21,714 bases of DNA from Halobacteriales archaeon QS_9_70_65 (GTDB taxonomy: Archaea > Halobacteriota > Halobacteria > Halobacteriales > Haloarculaceae), in the NCBI GenBank assembly GCA_003023535.1, contig PXSC01000050.1:1-21714 (forward strand), read 5' to 3'. The notes beneath the pieces were generated by a model. It was not told the DNA's origin and did not search any database. It saw only the letters and a program-made list of their open reading frames with translations. Shown here piece by piece: positions 10,201 through 17,345 of this stretch. A program made the position numbers and the translations under genes. Positions within the stretch are counted from its first letter, which is position 1; each line of letters starts with the position of its first letter.

Positions 10201-10318
10201 GCTCGGTCGCGACCGCCAGCCGCGGGTCCTCCCGCTCGAGGAACCGCGCGGCCACCTCCGCCAGGTCCGCGTCGTCGTCGACGTGGAGCACGTCGATCGA
10301 GCCCTCCCCACCGGTCAT
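7289..10318 (-). CDS. Soluble multi-PAS sensor histidine kinase with N-terminal receiver domain
   Basis: The protein has 1009 residues and no transmembrane segment, so it should sense a cytoplasmic signal. Order: receiver domain 8-125 (acidic pocket D14-D16, phosphoacceptor D60 in VVSDYEMP, T88, K110); PAS domains about 146-255, 268-380 and 395-505; GAF about 530-680; HisKA with H697 in VISHDLRSPL; HATPase with N box N800 (LLENLIRNSVEH), G1 DDGPGIPP near 933 and G2 GTGLGLSIV. All catalytic residues are present, so the kinase should autophosphorylate. No DNA-binding output domain is encoded nearby. Between N and G1 boxes, residues about 805-910 are a repeat-derived insertion rich in Ser, Pro, Glu and Ala. 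ATG 10318 is supported by a TATA box 27 nt upstream. Longer upstream readings are basic shadow sequence. Confidence 0.93.
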   Translation of the reverse strand: MTGGEGSIDVLHVDDDADLAEVAARFLEREDPRLAVATEQGAAAALDRLAGGTFDCVVSDYEMPRMDGLEFFEAIHDRHPDVPFILFTGKGSEAVAGEAVSAGVTDYLQKESSTEQYRLLANRITNAVDQSRTAARLDEERRRFRVLFEQFTQPTVEVEYEGEEPVVRRVNPAFEEVFGYAAGEIVGESLDEYIVPDDHETEAERINSRVQDGARLTAEPVTRLTADGTRAFLLQNAVYPDGSGGFAIYTDVTDRRERERRVERQNARLSALFENFPEPTVAYVYEDGEPTVVEANGAFVDTFADGESSLAGESIDDVVVPPGLEAEARQIDERVQAGDAIDEHIRRQAADGLRDFRFRNVPLPDDDRIDGYAIYADITERRRRDRELRRQNDLFREAQELADVGGWEYKIDADELVWSEQVRRIHDVSDSFEPTLKTALEFYHPEDREKIEATFQRVVTEASACELEARVETAEGDERWIHTHARPTVENGEVVRIHGAVQDITDRKEQLETIRGLQYRTQRLIRASDPTRAAEIATDIASEALELPFAGVHLVDDEWTTLEPAAVTADGRDRLGAAPTYERTDPDRTVDRVNWGVLESGEPAVIEDAHEHGAVDETETPTRSAVVVPLGDHGVVFAASPEPNVLTRFDRYLADILATVLTAALDRIERERRLESQKRLLEERTDRLDELVSVISHDLRSPLSVVAGRLEMARDGTDSRHVERALGAAERSQDIVGDLLTLAREGDRATDLSPVALDDIARDCWRDVTTGTAALAVGTDETVRADRGRLRQLLENLIRNSVEHSSTSPPSHAQEDAVEHSSTSLPSHAREDTGSENASEPSVANAPEDAVEHGSTSPPSQAQEDAVEHSSTSSRPKADDTVERGSTSPPSHDDAAPADPPTAGSAAASTPAATDDGVTVTVTIGTFEDGFYVADDGPGIPPEEREAVFESGYSTGRSGTGLGLSIVEQVAREHGWTIGLGESADGGARFEFTGVEFVDDPDAGLEWTG
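7658..7916. repeat. Array of 11 alternating hairpin modules inside the histidine kinase gene
   Basis: Two module types alternate about every 24 bases. Type A has 8-bp arms and a 3-base loop: 7658-7676, 7703-7721, 7751-7769, 7850-7868 and 7898-7916; arms are cgtcgagc/gctcgacg, cgtggagc/gctccacg or tgtggagc/gctccaca. Related stems are at 7682-7698 (loop ttc) and 7801-7820 (loop ttct). Type B has 6-bp arms around a conserved loop near gagcgtgcga: 7726-7747, 7774-7797, 7825-7846 and 7873-7894; arms are cctcct/aggagg, cctcgg/ccgagg or cttccc/gggaag. Arms vary but remain complementary while loops hold. Read as protein, this gives five repeats starting VE[HR][SG]STS, the first built on the native N box. 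Confidence 0.9.
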
Positions 10319-10340
10319 GCCCCGCCGTACGCGCCACCGT

Positions 10341-10349
10341 GATATAAAG
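10341..10349 (-). promoter_or_regulatory. TATA box of the histidine kinase gene
   Basis: The minus strand reads CTTTATATC, centred 27 nt upstream of the ATG at 10318, which predicts a leaderless transcript. It shares the 104-base divergent spacer with the Hel308 promoter. Confidence 0.7.
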
Positions 10350-10391
10350 CTGGAACCGAGAACGAACGCCGAGGGGCGCCCGGAGCGACAG

Positions 10392-10397
10392 TTTAAA
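10392..10397 (+). promoter_or_regulatory. TATA box and GGAGG site of hel308
   Basis: tttaaa at 10392-10397 lies 26-31 nt upstream of the ATG at 10423. A ggaggg at 10415-10420 sits directly before the start, too close to act as a normal Shine-Dalgarno unless initiation occurs a little upstream. A short or absent leader is the likely outcome. The divergent histidine kinase promoter is 43 bases away. Confidence 0.6.
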
Positions 10398-10422
10398 TCG
10401 GACGGCGCACTACCGGAGGGTA

Positions 10423-12669
10423 ATGGATGTCGCCGACGCCTCCGGCGTCCCCGCGTGGTTCGCCGACCACCTCCGCGAGGATGGCATCGAGTCGCTGTAC
10501 CCGCCGCAGGCCACCGCCGTCGAGGCCGGGGTGACGGCCGGCGAGAGCCTCGTCGCCTCCGTGCCGACCGCAAGCGGCAAGACGCTCGTCGCGCAGCTGG
10601 CGATGCTGTCGGCCGTCGACCGCGGCGGCACGGCGCTGTACATCGTCCCACTGCGGGCGCTGGCCAGCGAGAAGCGCGAGGAGTTCTCCGTCTTCGAGGA
10701 CCACGGCGTCTCCGTCGGCGTCGCCACCGGCGACTACGAGAATTCGGGCGAGTGGCTCGCCGACAAGGACGTCATCGTCGCCACGAGTGAGAAGGTCGAC
10801 TCCCTTGTCCGCAACGGTGCGCCGTGGATCGACGATCTCGACTGCGTGGTCGCCGACGAGGTCCATCTCGTCGACGACCCCGGCCGGGGGCCGACGCTGG
10901 AGGTGACGCTGGCGAAGCTCCGCCGCGTCAACCCGGCCGTCCAGGTGGTCGCGCTGTCGGCGACGGTCGGCAACGCCGCCGACGTCGCCGGGTGGCTCGA
11001 CGCCGAGCTGGTCGATTCCACCTGGCGGCCCATCGAGCTCCGGAAGGGCGTCCACTACGGGCAGGCGGTGCACTTCGGCGACGGCTCCCAGCAGGAGCTG
11101 CGGGTCGACTCCGACGAGAAGCCCACGGCGGCCATCGTCCGGGACACGCTGGCCGACGACGGCTCGACGCTCGTGTTCGTCAACTCCCGGCGGAACGCCG
11201 AAAGCGCCGCCAAGCGGCTGGCCAACACCGTCCGCGACGGGCTCGTTCCCGAGGAGCGCGAGCGACTGGCGGCCGTCGCCGAGGAGCTGCGGGACGTCTC
11301 CGACACCGAAACGAGCGAGGACCTCGCCGACTGCGTCGAGCGGGGCGCCGCCTTCCACCACGCGGGGCTGGCGAGCGACCACCGCTCGCTCGTCGAGGAC
11401 GCCTTCCGGGAGCGGCTCATCAAAGTGGTGGCGGCGACGCCGACGCTGGCGGCCGGCGTCAACACCCCCTCCCGGCGGGTGGTGGTCCGGGACTGGCGGC
11501 GCTACTCCGGCGACGCCGGCGGGATGCAGCCGCTGTCGGTGCTGGAGGTCCACCAGATGATGGGCCGGGCCGGCCGGCCGGGCCGGGACCCCTACGGCGA
11601 GGCGCTGCTGCTCGCCAACGGCCACGACGAACTGGACGAGCTGCTGGACCGGTACGTCTGGGCCGACCCCGAGCCCGTCGAGTCGAAGCTCGCCCGGGAG
11701 CCGTCGATGCGGACGCATCTGCTGGCGACGGTCGCCTCCGGCTTCGCCGACTCCCGGGCCGGACTGTTGGAGTTTCTCGACCAGACGCTGTACGCCACCC
11801 AGTACGGCGGCTCGAACGACCTCGAGCGGGTCGTCGACACGACGCTGTCGTATCTCGAGACCAACGGCTTCGTCGAGCGCGGCGACGGCCTGGAGGCGAC
11901 GACCCTCGGTCACACCGTCTCGCGGCTCTATCTCGACCCGATGAGCGCCGCCGAGATCATCGACGGCCTGGAGGCGACCGACGAGCCGACGCCCCTCGGG
12001 CTCTACCACCTCGTCTCCCGGACGCCCGACATGTACGAGCTGTACCTCCGGTCGGGCGACCATGAGGAGTACACCATGGAGGCCTACGAGCGGGAGCCGG
12101 AGTTCTGCGGCGAGTTGCCGAGCGAGTTCGAGGAGTCCCGCTTCGAGGACTGGCTGTCGGCGCTGAAGACCGCCCGGATGCTCGAAGACTGGGCCGACGA
12201 GATCGACGAGGACGACATCGCCGAGCGCTACGGCGTCGGCCCGGGCGACATCCGCGGAAAGGTCGACACCGCCGAGTGGCTGCTGGGCGCCGCCGAGTCG
12301 CTGGCCGGCGAACTCGACCTCGCGAGCGTGCCGGCGGTCCGCGAGGCGCGCAAGCGCGTCCAGTACGGCGTCGGCGAGGAGCTCATCGACCTCGCGGGCG
12401 TCCGGGGCGTCGGCCGCAAGCGGGCCCGGCGGCTGTACGACGCCGGCATCGAGACGCGGGCGGCGCTCCGGGAGGCGGACAAATCGGTCGTCCTCGGGGC
12501 GCTGCGGGGCCGGGAGAAAACCGCCGAGAACGTGCTGGAGGCCGCCGGCCACCGGAACCCGTCGATGGACGACGTCGCGCCCGACGTCGACGCCCGACCG
12601 GACGGGGACTCCGACGGCGACGAGACGGTCGCCGACGGCGACGACCAATCCAGCATCGGTGATTTCTGA
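10423..12669 (+). CDS. hel308: ATP-dependent DNA helicase Hel308
   Basis: A 748-residue superfamily 2 Ski2-like 3'-5' DNA helicase that acts on forked and stalled replication structures and influences recombination. Visible motifs: Q motif [12 protein letters not shown] (25-36), Walker A TASGKT with K53, DEVH box at 145-148, strand [12 protein letters not shown] (about 247-258), HHAGL (about 313), [12 protein letters not shown] (about 343) and motif [12 protein letters not shown] (about 377-386). A winged-helix and ratchet region follows, and a helix-hairpin-helix ([19 protein letters not shown]) lies at about 657-675. The C-terminus QSSIGDF resembles a PCNA-interacting peptide (Qxx[IL]xxF), suggesting sliding-clamp contact. 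Length is near family norm and no lesion is seen. The stop codon overlaps the ATG of Cgi121 by one base, so translation is probably coupled. Confidence 0.97.
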   Translation: MDVADASGVPAWFADHLREDGIESLYPPQATAVEAGVTAGESLVASVPTASGKTLVAQLAMLSAVDRGGTALYIVPLRALASEKREEFSVFEDHGVSVGVATGDYENSGEWLADKDVIVATSEKVDSLVRNGAPWIDDLDCVVADEVHLVDDPGRGPTLEVTLAKLRRVNPAVQVVALSATVGNAADVAGWLDAELVDSTWRPIELRKGVHYGQAVHFGDGSQQELRVDSDEKPTAAIVRDTLADDGSTLVFVNSRRNAESAAKRLANTVRDGLVPEERERLAAVAEELRDVSDTETSEDLADCVERGAAFHHAGLASDHRSLVEDAFRERLIKVVAATPTLAAGVNTPSRRVVVRDWRRYSGDAGGMQPLSVLEVHQMMGRAGRPGRDPYGEALLLANGHDELDELLDRYVWADPEPVESKLAREPSMRTHLLATVASGFADSRAGLLEFLDQTLYATQYGGSNDLERVVDTTLSYLETNGFVERGDGLEATTLGHTVSRLYLDPMSAAEIIDGLEATDEPTPLGLYHLVSRTPDMYELYLRSGDHEEYTMEAYEREPEFCGELPSEFEESRFEDWLSALKTARMLEDWADEIDEDDIAERYGVGPGDIRGKVDTAEWLLGAAESLAGELDLASVPAVREARKRVQYGVGEELIDLAGVRGVGRKRARRLYDAGIETRAALREADKSVVLGALRGREKTAENVLEAAGHRNPSMDDVAPDVDARPDGDSDGDETVADGDDQSSIGDF

Positions 12670-13118
12670 TGGAACTCGTCGAGGGCGTCGTCGAGGTGGG
12701 CGGCGAGCGGTTCCCCGAGGTCGGCGCGTTCGTCGACGCGCTCGACACGATCGGGGCGGAACACGGCGTGACGGTCCAGGCGTTCGACGCCCGCTACGTC
12801 GTCTCCCGGCGTCACCTCGAACGGGCCATCGAACTGGCCGACCGCGAGCGACGGCGCGGCGACGGAATCGCCCGCGACCGAGGGGTCGAAATCCTCCTAT
12901 ACGCCGCGGGCCGCCGTCAGATCAACCGGGCGCTGGAGATAGGCGTCGACGAGGGCGCCACGCCCGCCGTGGTGCTTGTCGACGGCGACGGCGACGAACC
13001 GTCAGCCGCCGACGCCGTCCGGGCGCTCTGCTCGCCCGCCGAAACGCTCGGCGCCTACGAGGAGACGCGCGTCCGCGAGTTCTTCGACGTCGGGGACGCC
13101 GAAGACGTAATCTCGTGA
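12669..13118 (+). CDS. cgi121: KEOPS complex subunit Cgi121, apparently C-terminally shortened
   Basis: A 149-residue protein with the Cgi121 core (TVQAFDARYVVSRRHLERAI, then VEILLYAAGRRQINRALEIGV at about 75-95 and LGAYEETRVREFFDV near 130-144). In the KEOPS complex, Cgi121 binds Bud32 and the tRNA 3' end and supports threonylcarbamoyladenosine (t6A37) formation in tRNAs. The start ATG shares its first base with the hel308 stop codon (TGATG), a typical coupled arrangement. The C-terminus reads FFDVGDAEDVIS and stops at 13118. Haloarchaeal homologues as I remember them continue after FFDVTDAE for about 25 residues with a Glu/Leu-rich helix. The abrupt end suggests deletion or a frame lesion near 13100. 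Function of the remaining core is plausible but uncertain. Confidence 0.88.
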   Translation: MELVEGVVEVGGERFPEVGAFVDALDTIGAEHGVTVQAFDARYVVSRRHLERAIELADRERRRGDGIARDRGVEILLYAAGRRQINRALEIGVDEGATPAVVLVDGDGDEPSAADAVRALCSPAETLGAYEETRVREFFDVGDAEDVIS

Positions 13119-13273
13119 ACATCCGAATCGGTAGTCGTCCAGCGTATCCGGGCGAACACGACGGAAGACAGGGCTGCGATTCGAGTAGTTACGTCCGGCA
13201 GTATGACCGGCCGGGCCGGGTCGTCCGGTCGACTTTTTTCGCTCCGGCGACAATCCACGCGCGGTGAACACCG

Positions 13274-13900
13274 ATGGGTGACCCACAGAAGTCCTCGAAC
13301 GAGCGGAGGCACGAACACGTCGAAGCGGTCGAGGAGATCCTCGACGCGGTCGACCCGGCGCTCGAGGAACATGCCTACCCCGTCAACTCGGAGGACCTGT
13401 CGGCACAGTACGGGGAGACGGTTCTCGAACTCCCCAACGAAACGGAGTCGCTCGGCTCGGTGTTCGACCGACTCGAGGACGACGAGTACGACTCGCCGAT
13501 GGCGGCCAAGGAGGCGGTGCTGGACGCCGTCTCCGCGGCGCCTTCCGACCCGACGACTGCCGAGGCGGACCGCGAGTCCCGGCCGGGCACCCGGGGGGCG
13601 CCCCAGGAGGTCGTCGACGACCTGGAGTCCGAGGCGGTCACCGGGTCGGAACGGCCAGGAACGCGGCCCGACGTCAAGCAGGAGGCCGCGGACGTCGAAA
13701 CCCCTGCCGGCACGGCCGACGATCCGGAGGCCGACGCGGCGGAGCCCGGCGACGAACTCACGTCGGGAACGACCGAACCCGACGAGTTCGCCCCGCAGGA
13801 CACCGTCGAAGACAGCGACCGCGAGGGCGACCACCGAACGACCGACTCCGAGGGATCGGACGACGACGCGGGCGACGACATCTACGATGACAGCGGGTAG
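13274..13900 (+). CDS. DUF5789 family haloarchaeal protein
   Basis: A 208-residue, strongly acidic protein. Residues about 12-88 match the haloarchaeal DUF5789 family as I know it: a helix (VEAVEEILDAVDPALEEHAYP), NSEDLSAQYG, the hallmark LPNETESLGSVFDRL (about 53-67), then DEYDSPMAAKEAVLDAV. The rest (about 95-208) is a low-complexity acidic tail rich in Asp, Glu, Gly, Thr and Pro and probably disordered. No enzyme motif is visible and the molecular role of the family is not known to me. ATG 13274 follows a T-tract at about 13233-13239, roughly 35-40 nt upstream, a possible weak promoter. It is separated from Cgi121 by 155 bases with no other gene, so it is probably its own transcription unit. 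Confidence 0.85.
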   Translation: MGDPQKSSNERRHEHVEAVEEILDAVDPALEEHAYPVNSEDLSAQYGETVLELPNETESLGSVFDRLEDDEYDSPMAAKEAVLDAVSAAPSDPTTAEADRESRPGTRGAPQEVVDDLESEAVTGSERPGTRPDVKQEAADVETPAGTADDPEADAAEPGDELTSGTTEPDEFAPQDTVEDSDREGDHRTTDSEGSDDDAGDDIYDDSG

Positions 13901-13930
13901 CCCCGAGGCGGCCGAGTAGCCGGCCGGATG

Positions 13931-14167
13931 TCAGTCAGCCGCGTACAGCACCACGTGTGTCATCGATCGACCGACGAGGTAGCCGAGACCCGCGAGCACG
14001 GCCGTCGCCGGGAGCGTCGCGAAGAGAATCAAGAACGCGACGGTGAAGCCCGCGTAGATGATCGTTCGCCACCGGAGGTCGGTCTGCCACTCCGGCGGAG
14101 TCCCTCCTCGATACTGAACGAGGGAGCCGGCGCCGACCACGAACCCCCCGATACCACTGAGGTTCAC
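13931..14167 (-). CDS. Small hypothetical membrane protein
   Basis: The frame ending at 13931 (TGA) encodes about 78 residues from a GTG at 14167, or 90 from a TTG at 14203. The sequence has a Gly/Val-rich hydrophobic start (LSGIGGFVVGAGSLVQY), a polar middle (RGGTPPEWQTDLRWR), and a long hydrophobic stretch IIYAGFTVAFLILFATLPATAV continuing into LAGLGYLVG, enough for two or three membrane passes. The composition fits a real small haloarchaeal membrane protein better than the opposite-strand reading, which is Arg/Glu-rich without pattern. I recognise no family. There is no ATG and no clear TATA box, so the start is uncertain. If the TTG is used it would overlap the tentative plus-strand ORF at 14172. 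Confidence 0.5.
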   Translation of the reverse strand: MNLSGIGGFVVGAGSLVQYRGGTPPEWQTDLRWRTIIYAGFTVAFLILFATLPATAVLAGLGYLVGRSMTHVVLYAAD

Positions 14168-14171
14168 GATT

Positions 14172-14393
14172 GTGCCGGGGTCGGCCGGGAAAGGTAGGTA
14201 CAACCCCGAGCGCGACCTCGACCCCGGATCGGCGGGCCAGTCGGGGACCGTCGAGGACCCCCTCGACGGGGAGCGGTCGCCGGTCGACGCCGAGCCGCGG
14301 TCGGGCCACGATACCGAGCCGGAGGGCGTCTTCGACGGCGCCGAGCCCGTCGAGCCCGAGGACGGGGAGGCCGGCGACGGGTCGGCGGAGTAG
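14172..14393 (+). CDS. Small acidic hypothetical protein (tentative)
   Basis: A GTG-started frame of 73 codons rich in Asp, Glu, Gly and Pro (for example DPLDGERSPVDAEP, EPVEPEDGEAGDG), the composition expected of haloarchaeal protein. The other five frames here are Arg/Ser/Pro-rich. It has no recognisable domain and is probably disordered. Its GTG lies only four bases from the GTG proposed for the divergent membrane protein, which leaves no room for two promoters; one of the two starts, or this ORF itself, is probably wrong. No ribosome binding site or TATA box is evident. Confidence 0.4.
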   Translation: MPGSAGKGRYNPERDLDPGSAGQSGTVEDPLDGERSPVDAEPRSGHDTEPEGVFDGAEPVEPEDGEAGDGSAE

Positions 14394-14495
14394 CGGGGCA
14401 GCCACGTTCGCCTGGACTACCCTGTCGTCGTCCTCGTCGAGAGCGCGGTGTCACCAGATGGTAGCGAACGCCGTCAGGTGGTCCTCATGGGAACG

Positions 14496-14503
14496 CTTAT
14501 TGC
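14496..14503 (+). promoter_or_regulatory. TATA-like element of the AbrB-family gene
   Basis: gcttattg at about 14496-14503 is centred about 27 nt upstream of the ATG at 14526, fitting a leaderless transcript and supporting that start over the in-frame codons further upstream. Confidence 0.5.
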
Positions 14504-14525
14504 TCGACGCCTCCGACGGGCGGCC

Positions 14526-14840
14526 ATGACGGACGACGACGACGGATTGATGTGGCCGCCGAATCTCCTGAAGAACGTCCAGGACGTCTCCGAGCAGGCG
14601 ACCCGCCAGCAGCAGGAGGCGCTCCAGCAGCTCCTGTTGGGCGGCGGCGGGACCCCCGACCTCGGGGACATCTCCGATCAGATGGGCGCGATGACCCAGA
14701 TGGCGACGTTCAAGACGCGCATCCAGAGCGGGGGCCGCATCTCCGTACCGGACGCCGAGCGCGAGGCGCTGGACATCCGGGAGGGCGACATCGTCCAGAC
14801 GGTGGTCGTCCCGGTGAAGCGGAACCGCGACGACGACTGA
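14526..14840 (+). CDS. AbrB/MazE/SpoVT-like swapped-hairpin domain protein
   Basis: A 104-residue protein. Residues about 58-99 (MATFKTRIQSGGRISVPDAEREALDIREGDIVQT) form a classical AbrB-type swapped-hairpin: a basic strand, GGRISVPDAER with the conserved Ile/Val-Pro, then LDIREGDIV. The N-terminal half is a Gln-rich amphipathic helix (DVSEQATRQQQEALQQLLLGG) likely to form a coiled coil. AbrB-like haloarchaeal proteins include regulators of polyhydroxyalkanoate granule genes, but no pha gene is visible here, so its target is unknown. ATG 14526 is chosen over the upstream in-frame start at 14448 because the extra residues are basic and a TATA-like element lies 27 nt before it. It converges on the signal peptidase gene with six bases between stops. 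Confidence 0.85.
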   Translation: MTDDDDGLMWPPNLLKNVQDVSEQATRQQQEALQQLLLGGGGTPDLGDISDQMGAMTQMATFKTRIQSGGRISVPDAEREALDIREGDIVQTVVVPVKRNRDDD

Positions 14841-14846
14841 CCGGGA

Positions 14847-15635
14847 TCAGGCCGCCGGGGCCGGGCTGGCCTGCGGGGTCGCCGCGGTGCCGTGCGCGGG
14901 ACTCGCCGCGACAGAGGGAGCCGACGTCTCTGTCGCCGGCCGTTCGACCACGGCGGTCGGCGACAGCCGCGAGAACAGCAGTCGGATGTTGCCGAGATAC
15001 GGCACCCGCAGCTCCGCCGTGCCGACGACCCACGACGGCTTGACGGGTGCTGACACCGACGACACCTGGTCGTAGTTCGGATTCGAGGCCCCGTTATCGC
15101 CCTTGGTAATGAAGCCGGCGTACGGGGCCGGACAGTACCGTAGCGATTCGCAGCCGTCGGCGTTGCCGACCGCATCGGGGTCGGCGCGGTCGTACCAGTT
15201 CTCGCCCGCTTCGACCCACAGCATCGCTCGGTGGATGACGGGCGTCCGTCGGGTCGACCCGTCGGGCCGGTAGACGATGACGTCGCCGCGGCGGTTGAAC
15301 TCGCTGTGGCCGACCTCGGCGGCGCGGTCGGCGGGGATGACGCCCGTCGACTCGCCGTCGTGGGCCGGTGCCGCCTCGGGGACGAACCGTTCCTCGCTCA
15401 CGACGAACACCAGGTCGCCGGCCTGCATGTTGGGCTCCATGCTGCCGGACTCGACGGCGACCATCGGCGGCCAGATGCCGCTGACCGCGAACAGCAGCAG
15501 CCCGACGGCCAGCACCGCGCCGACGCTCGTCACCACGTCGCGGACGTAGAGGATCGCCTCCCGGTCGGTCGTCCAGAACCACTTCACCCAGCCGACGATC
15601 CCGGACGGGTCGTCCCCGTCCTCTGCGTCGCTCAT
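14847..15635 (-). CDS. sec11: Signal peptidase I (S26B, archaeal Sec11 type)
   Basis: A 262-residue membrane protease that removes signal peptides from Sec-exported proteins. One N-terminal transmembrane helix spans about 35-55 (VTSVGAVLAVGLLLFAVSGI), placing the catalytic domain outside. Catalytic residues fit the archaeal Ser-His-Asp type: S65 in ESGSMEPN, H135 in TPVIHRAM (His where bacterial enzymes have Lys), and D180 in FITKGDNG. The haloarchaeal-specific segment with NWYDRADPDAV and CPAPYAGF is present. The tail after about 225 is a low-complexity Ala/Ser/Pro/Thr stretch, probably disordered. The start ATG at 15635 is about 79 bases from the divergent polymerase gene. No strong TATA box is seen; a weak AT patch lies near 15659-15668. 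The product would process the secreted protein at the left end of the window among many others. Confidence 0.93.
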   Translation of the reverse strand: MSDAEDGDDPSGIVGWVKWFWTTDREAILYVRDVVTSVGAVLAVGLLLFAVSGIWPPMVAVESGSMEPNMQAGDLVFVVSEERFVPEAAPAHDGESTGVIPADRAAEVGHSEFNRRGDVIVYRPDGSTRRTPVIHRAMLWVEAGENWYDRADPDAVGNADGCESLRYCPAPYAGFITKGDNGASNPNYDQVSSVSAPVKPSWVVGTAELRVPYLGNIRLLFSRLSPTAVVERPATETSAPSVAASPAHGTAATPQASPAPAA

Positions 15636-15682
15636 TGCAACGGCCTTGCGCCCGCCCCGATTTCAACGTTCTGGGTCCGCTA

Positions 15683-15690
15683 CGCTTTTG
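15683..15690 (+). promoter_or_regulatory. TATA-like element of the polymerase D small subunit gene
   Basis: gcttttga at about 15684-15691 lies about 26 nt upstream of the GTG at 15714, consistent with a leaderless transcript and supporting the GTG start. Confidence 0.45.
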
Positions 15691-15713
15691 ATCGGCGACC
15701 GTGACGCTCGGGT

Positions 15714-17345
15714 GTGCCACAGGAGGAGCCGGCCCGCATCGCCCGCGAACTCGCCAGCCACGGCTACGCCGCCGACCGTGAGGCGGTGACGCTGCTGGCG
15801 AGCGCCGAGAACCCGGAAACGGCGCTCCTGACAGCCGTCGAGGCGACGCCCGACGACGAACTGAAGCTGTCGGCCGCGGACGTCAGGGCGGCGCTGGACC
15901 GCGGCGGGAGCCGCCGGGCGTCGGCCAGCGATAGAACGGAACCCGGAGACGGCGGCGACGCCCGGCCGGGCCGAGACCCCTCCGTTTCGACTGGAACGCC
16001 TCCCGACGAACGGGATCAGGGCGGGGGAGTTGCAGTCGAAACGGAGGGGTCCGGCGGGCGGCGGCTCTCCGTCGACAACGACATGACCGGCCGCTCGACC
16101 GGTACCGGCGAGTACGACGACTTCGTCGCGACGTTTCGGGACCGCTACGAGCGGCTCGCCGGCCAGTTGAACGGCCGGGTCACCCACCGCAGCGCCGACG
16201 CCCTGGCGGCGAGCGCCGGCGGCGGCGACGCCGCCATGGTCGGCATGGTCGACGACGTCAGCTCGACGACCTCCGGCCACTGGATCGTCGATCTCGAGGA
16301 TACCACCGGCGTCTTCCCGTGTCTCGTGATGAAGGACCGGCCGATCGCCGGCGTGGTCGGGGAGCTGCTCCGCGACGAGGTCGTCGCCGTCGAGGGGTCG
16401 CTGTCGGACGACGGGAGCATCCTCTTCGTCGACGACATCTTCTTCCCGAACGTTCCGCGGACGTTCGAGCCGTCGACGGCCGACCGGCCGGTTCGGGCGG
16501 CGCTCGTCAGCGACGTCCACGTCGGCAGCCAGGAGTTCATGGCCGACGCCTGGGAGCGGTTCGCCGACTGGCTCCACACGGAGGCAGCCGAGCGGATCGA
16601 GTACCTCCTCGTCGCCGGCGACATGGTCGAAGGCGTCGGCGTCTACCCCGGCCAGGACGAGGAACTGGACGTCGTCGACATCTTCGAGCAGTACGAGGCC
16701 TTCTCCGAGCGGCTGAAGTCGGTGCCCGGCGACGTGGAAGTGGTGATGATCCCGGGCAATCACGACGCCGTCCGGCTGGCCGAGCCGCAGCCGGGCTTCG
16801 ACGAGGAACTTCGGGACATCATGTCGGCCCACGACGCCCGGATCGTCTCGAACCCCTCCGTCGTCACCGTCGAGGGCGTCTCCGTGCTGATGTACCACGG
16901 CGTCGCCCTGGACGAGGTCATCGCCGAGCTTCCCGAGAAGAAGGCCAGCTACGACGACCCGCAGAAAGCGATGTACCAGCTGCTGAAGAAACGGCACGTC
17001 GCCCCGCAGTTCGGCGGCCACACCCGGCTGGCGCCGGAGGAGCAGGACTACCTCGTCATCGACGAGGTGCCGGACGTCTTCCACACCGGCCACGTCCACA
17101 AGCTCGGCTGGGGGAAGTACCGGAACGTGCTGGCGGTCAACTCCGGCTGCTGGCAGGCTCGGTGTCAACTATGCACACGTATGGCACAGGATACGGCGGC
17201 TTCGGCTTCGGATTCCGACTGCGAGGTCATGGCGTCCGTCGACAGCCACGCCGACGGCGAGCGGCTCATCATCGCGGAGCTCTGCCGCGACGGCGCCTGG
17301 CTCTCGATGCCGACGGACGCGACCGTGGCCGCCGAGTGGCGATAG
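15714..17345 (+). CDS. polD1: DNA polymerase D small subunit (DP1), C-terminus replaced by a small unrelated ORF
   Basis: DP1 is the 3'-5' proofreading exonuclease subunit of archaeal replicative polymerase D. The 543-codon frame starts at GTG 15714 (MPQEEPARIARELASHGY). Residues about 68-125 are a poorly conserved linker. The OB fold spans about 165-255. The calcineurin-like phosphodiesterase domain has all metal-binding motifs: D267 and H269 (SDVHVG), D303 (GDMVEG), N349-H350 (GNHD), a YHG near 394, and G459-H462 (GHVH). Up to NSGCWQA (476-482) the sequence is ordinary DP1. The normal last 35 or so residues (QTDFQKSVN..., from memory) are then absent, and the frame runs on through RCQLCT into a separate small ORF (17181-17345). 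Loss of the DP1 tail could weaken pairing with DP2. A deletion at about 17156 is the simplest reading. Confidence 0.92.
   Translation: MPQEEPARIARELASHGYAADREAVTLLASAENPETALLTAVEATPDDELKLSAADVRAALDRGGSRRASASDRTEPGDGGDARPGRDPSVSTGTPPDERDQGGGVAVETEGSGGRRLSVDNDMTGRSTGTGEYDDFVATFRDRYERLAGQLNGRVTHRSADALAASAGGGDAAMVGMVDDVSSTTSGHWIVDLEDTTGVFPCLVMKDRPIAGVVGELLRDEVVAVEGSLSDDGSILFVDDIFFPNVPRTFEPSTADRPVRAALVSDVHVGSQEFMADAWERFADWLHTEAAERIEYLLVAGDMVEGVGVYPGQDEELDVVDIFEQYEAFSERLKSVPGDVEVVMIPGNHDAVRLAEPQPGFDEELRDIMSAHDARIVSNPSVVTVEGVSVLMYHGVALDEVIAELPEKKASYDDPQKAMYQLLKKRHVAPQFGGHTRLAPEEQDYLVIDEVPDVFHTGHVHKLGWGKYRNVLAVNSGCWQARCQLCTRMAQDTAASASDSDCEVMASVDSHADGERLIIAELCRDGAWLSMPTDATVAAEWR
17181..17345 (+). CDS. 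Small haloarchaeal protein (DUF7556-like), in frame with the truncated DP1
   Basis: An ATG at 17181 begins a 54-residue acidic protein: a Ser/Asp-rich start (MAQDTAASASDSD), then CEVMASVDSHADGERLII, AELCRDGAWLSMP and a terminal AAEWR. This pattern (EVMASVD, strand, DGAWLSMP, W-R end) resembles a small haloarchaeal family that I recall as DUF7556; I cannot confirm the number. Its function is unknown. Because no stop separates it from DP1, it currently reads as the tail of DP1, although the start methionine and complete family-like length suggest it is a separate gene whose upstream region and the end of DP1 have been lost. Confidence 0.5.
   Translation: MAQDTAASASDSDCEVMASVDSHADGERLIIAELCRDGAWLSMPTDATVAAEWR

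Noticed and set aside
7397..10342. 981-codon plus-strand frame opposite the histidine kinase
   Set aside because: Shadow of the kinase codons: Val/Asp/Gly/Arg-rich and without motifs. The minus strand shows all kinase boxes.
10393..12648. 751-codon minus-strand frame opposite hel308
   Set aside because: Shadow frame; hel308 motifs are complete on the plus strand.
15663..17168. 501-codon minus-strand frame opposite DP1
   Set aside because: Shadow frame; DP1 phosphodiesterase motifs lie on the plus strand.
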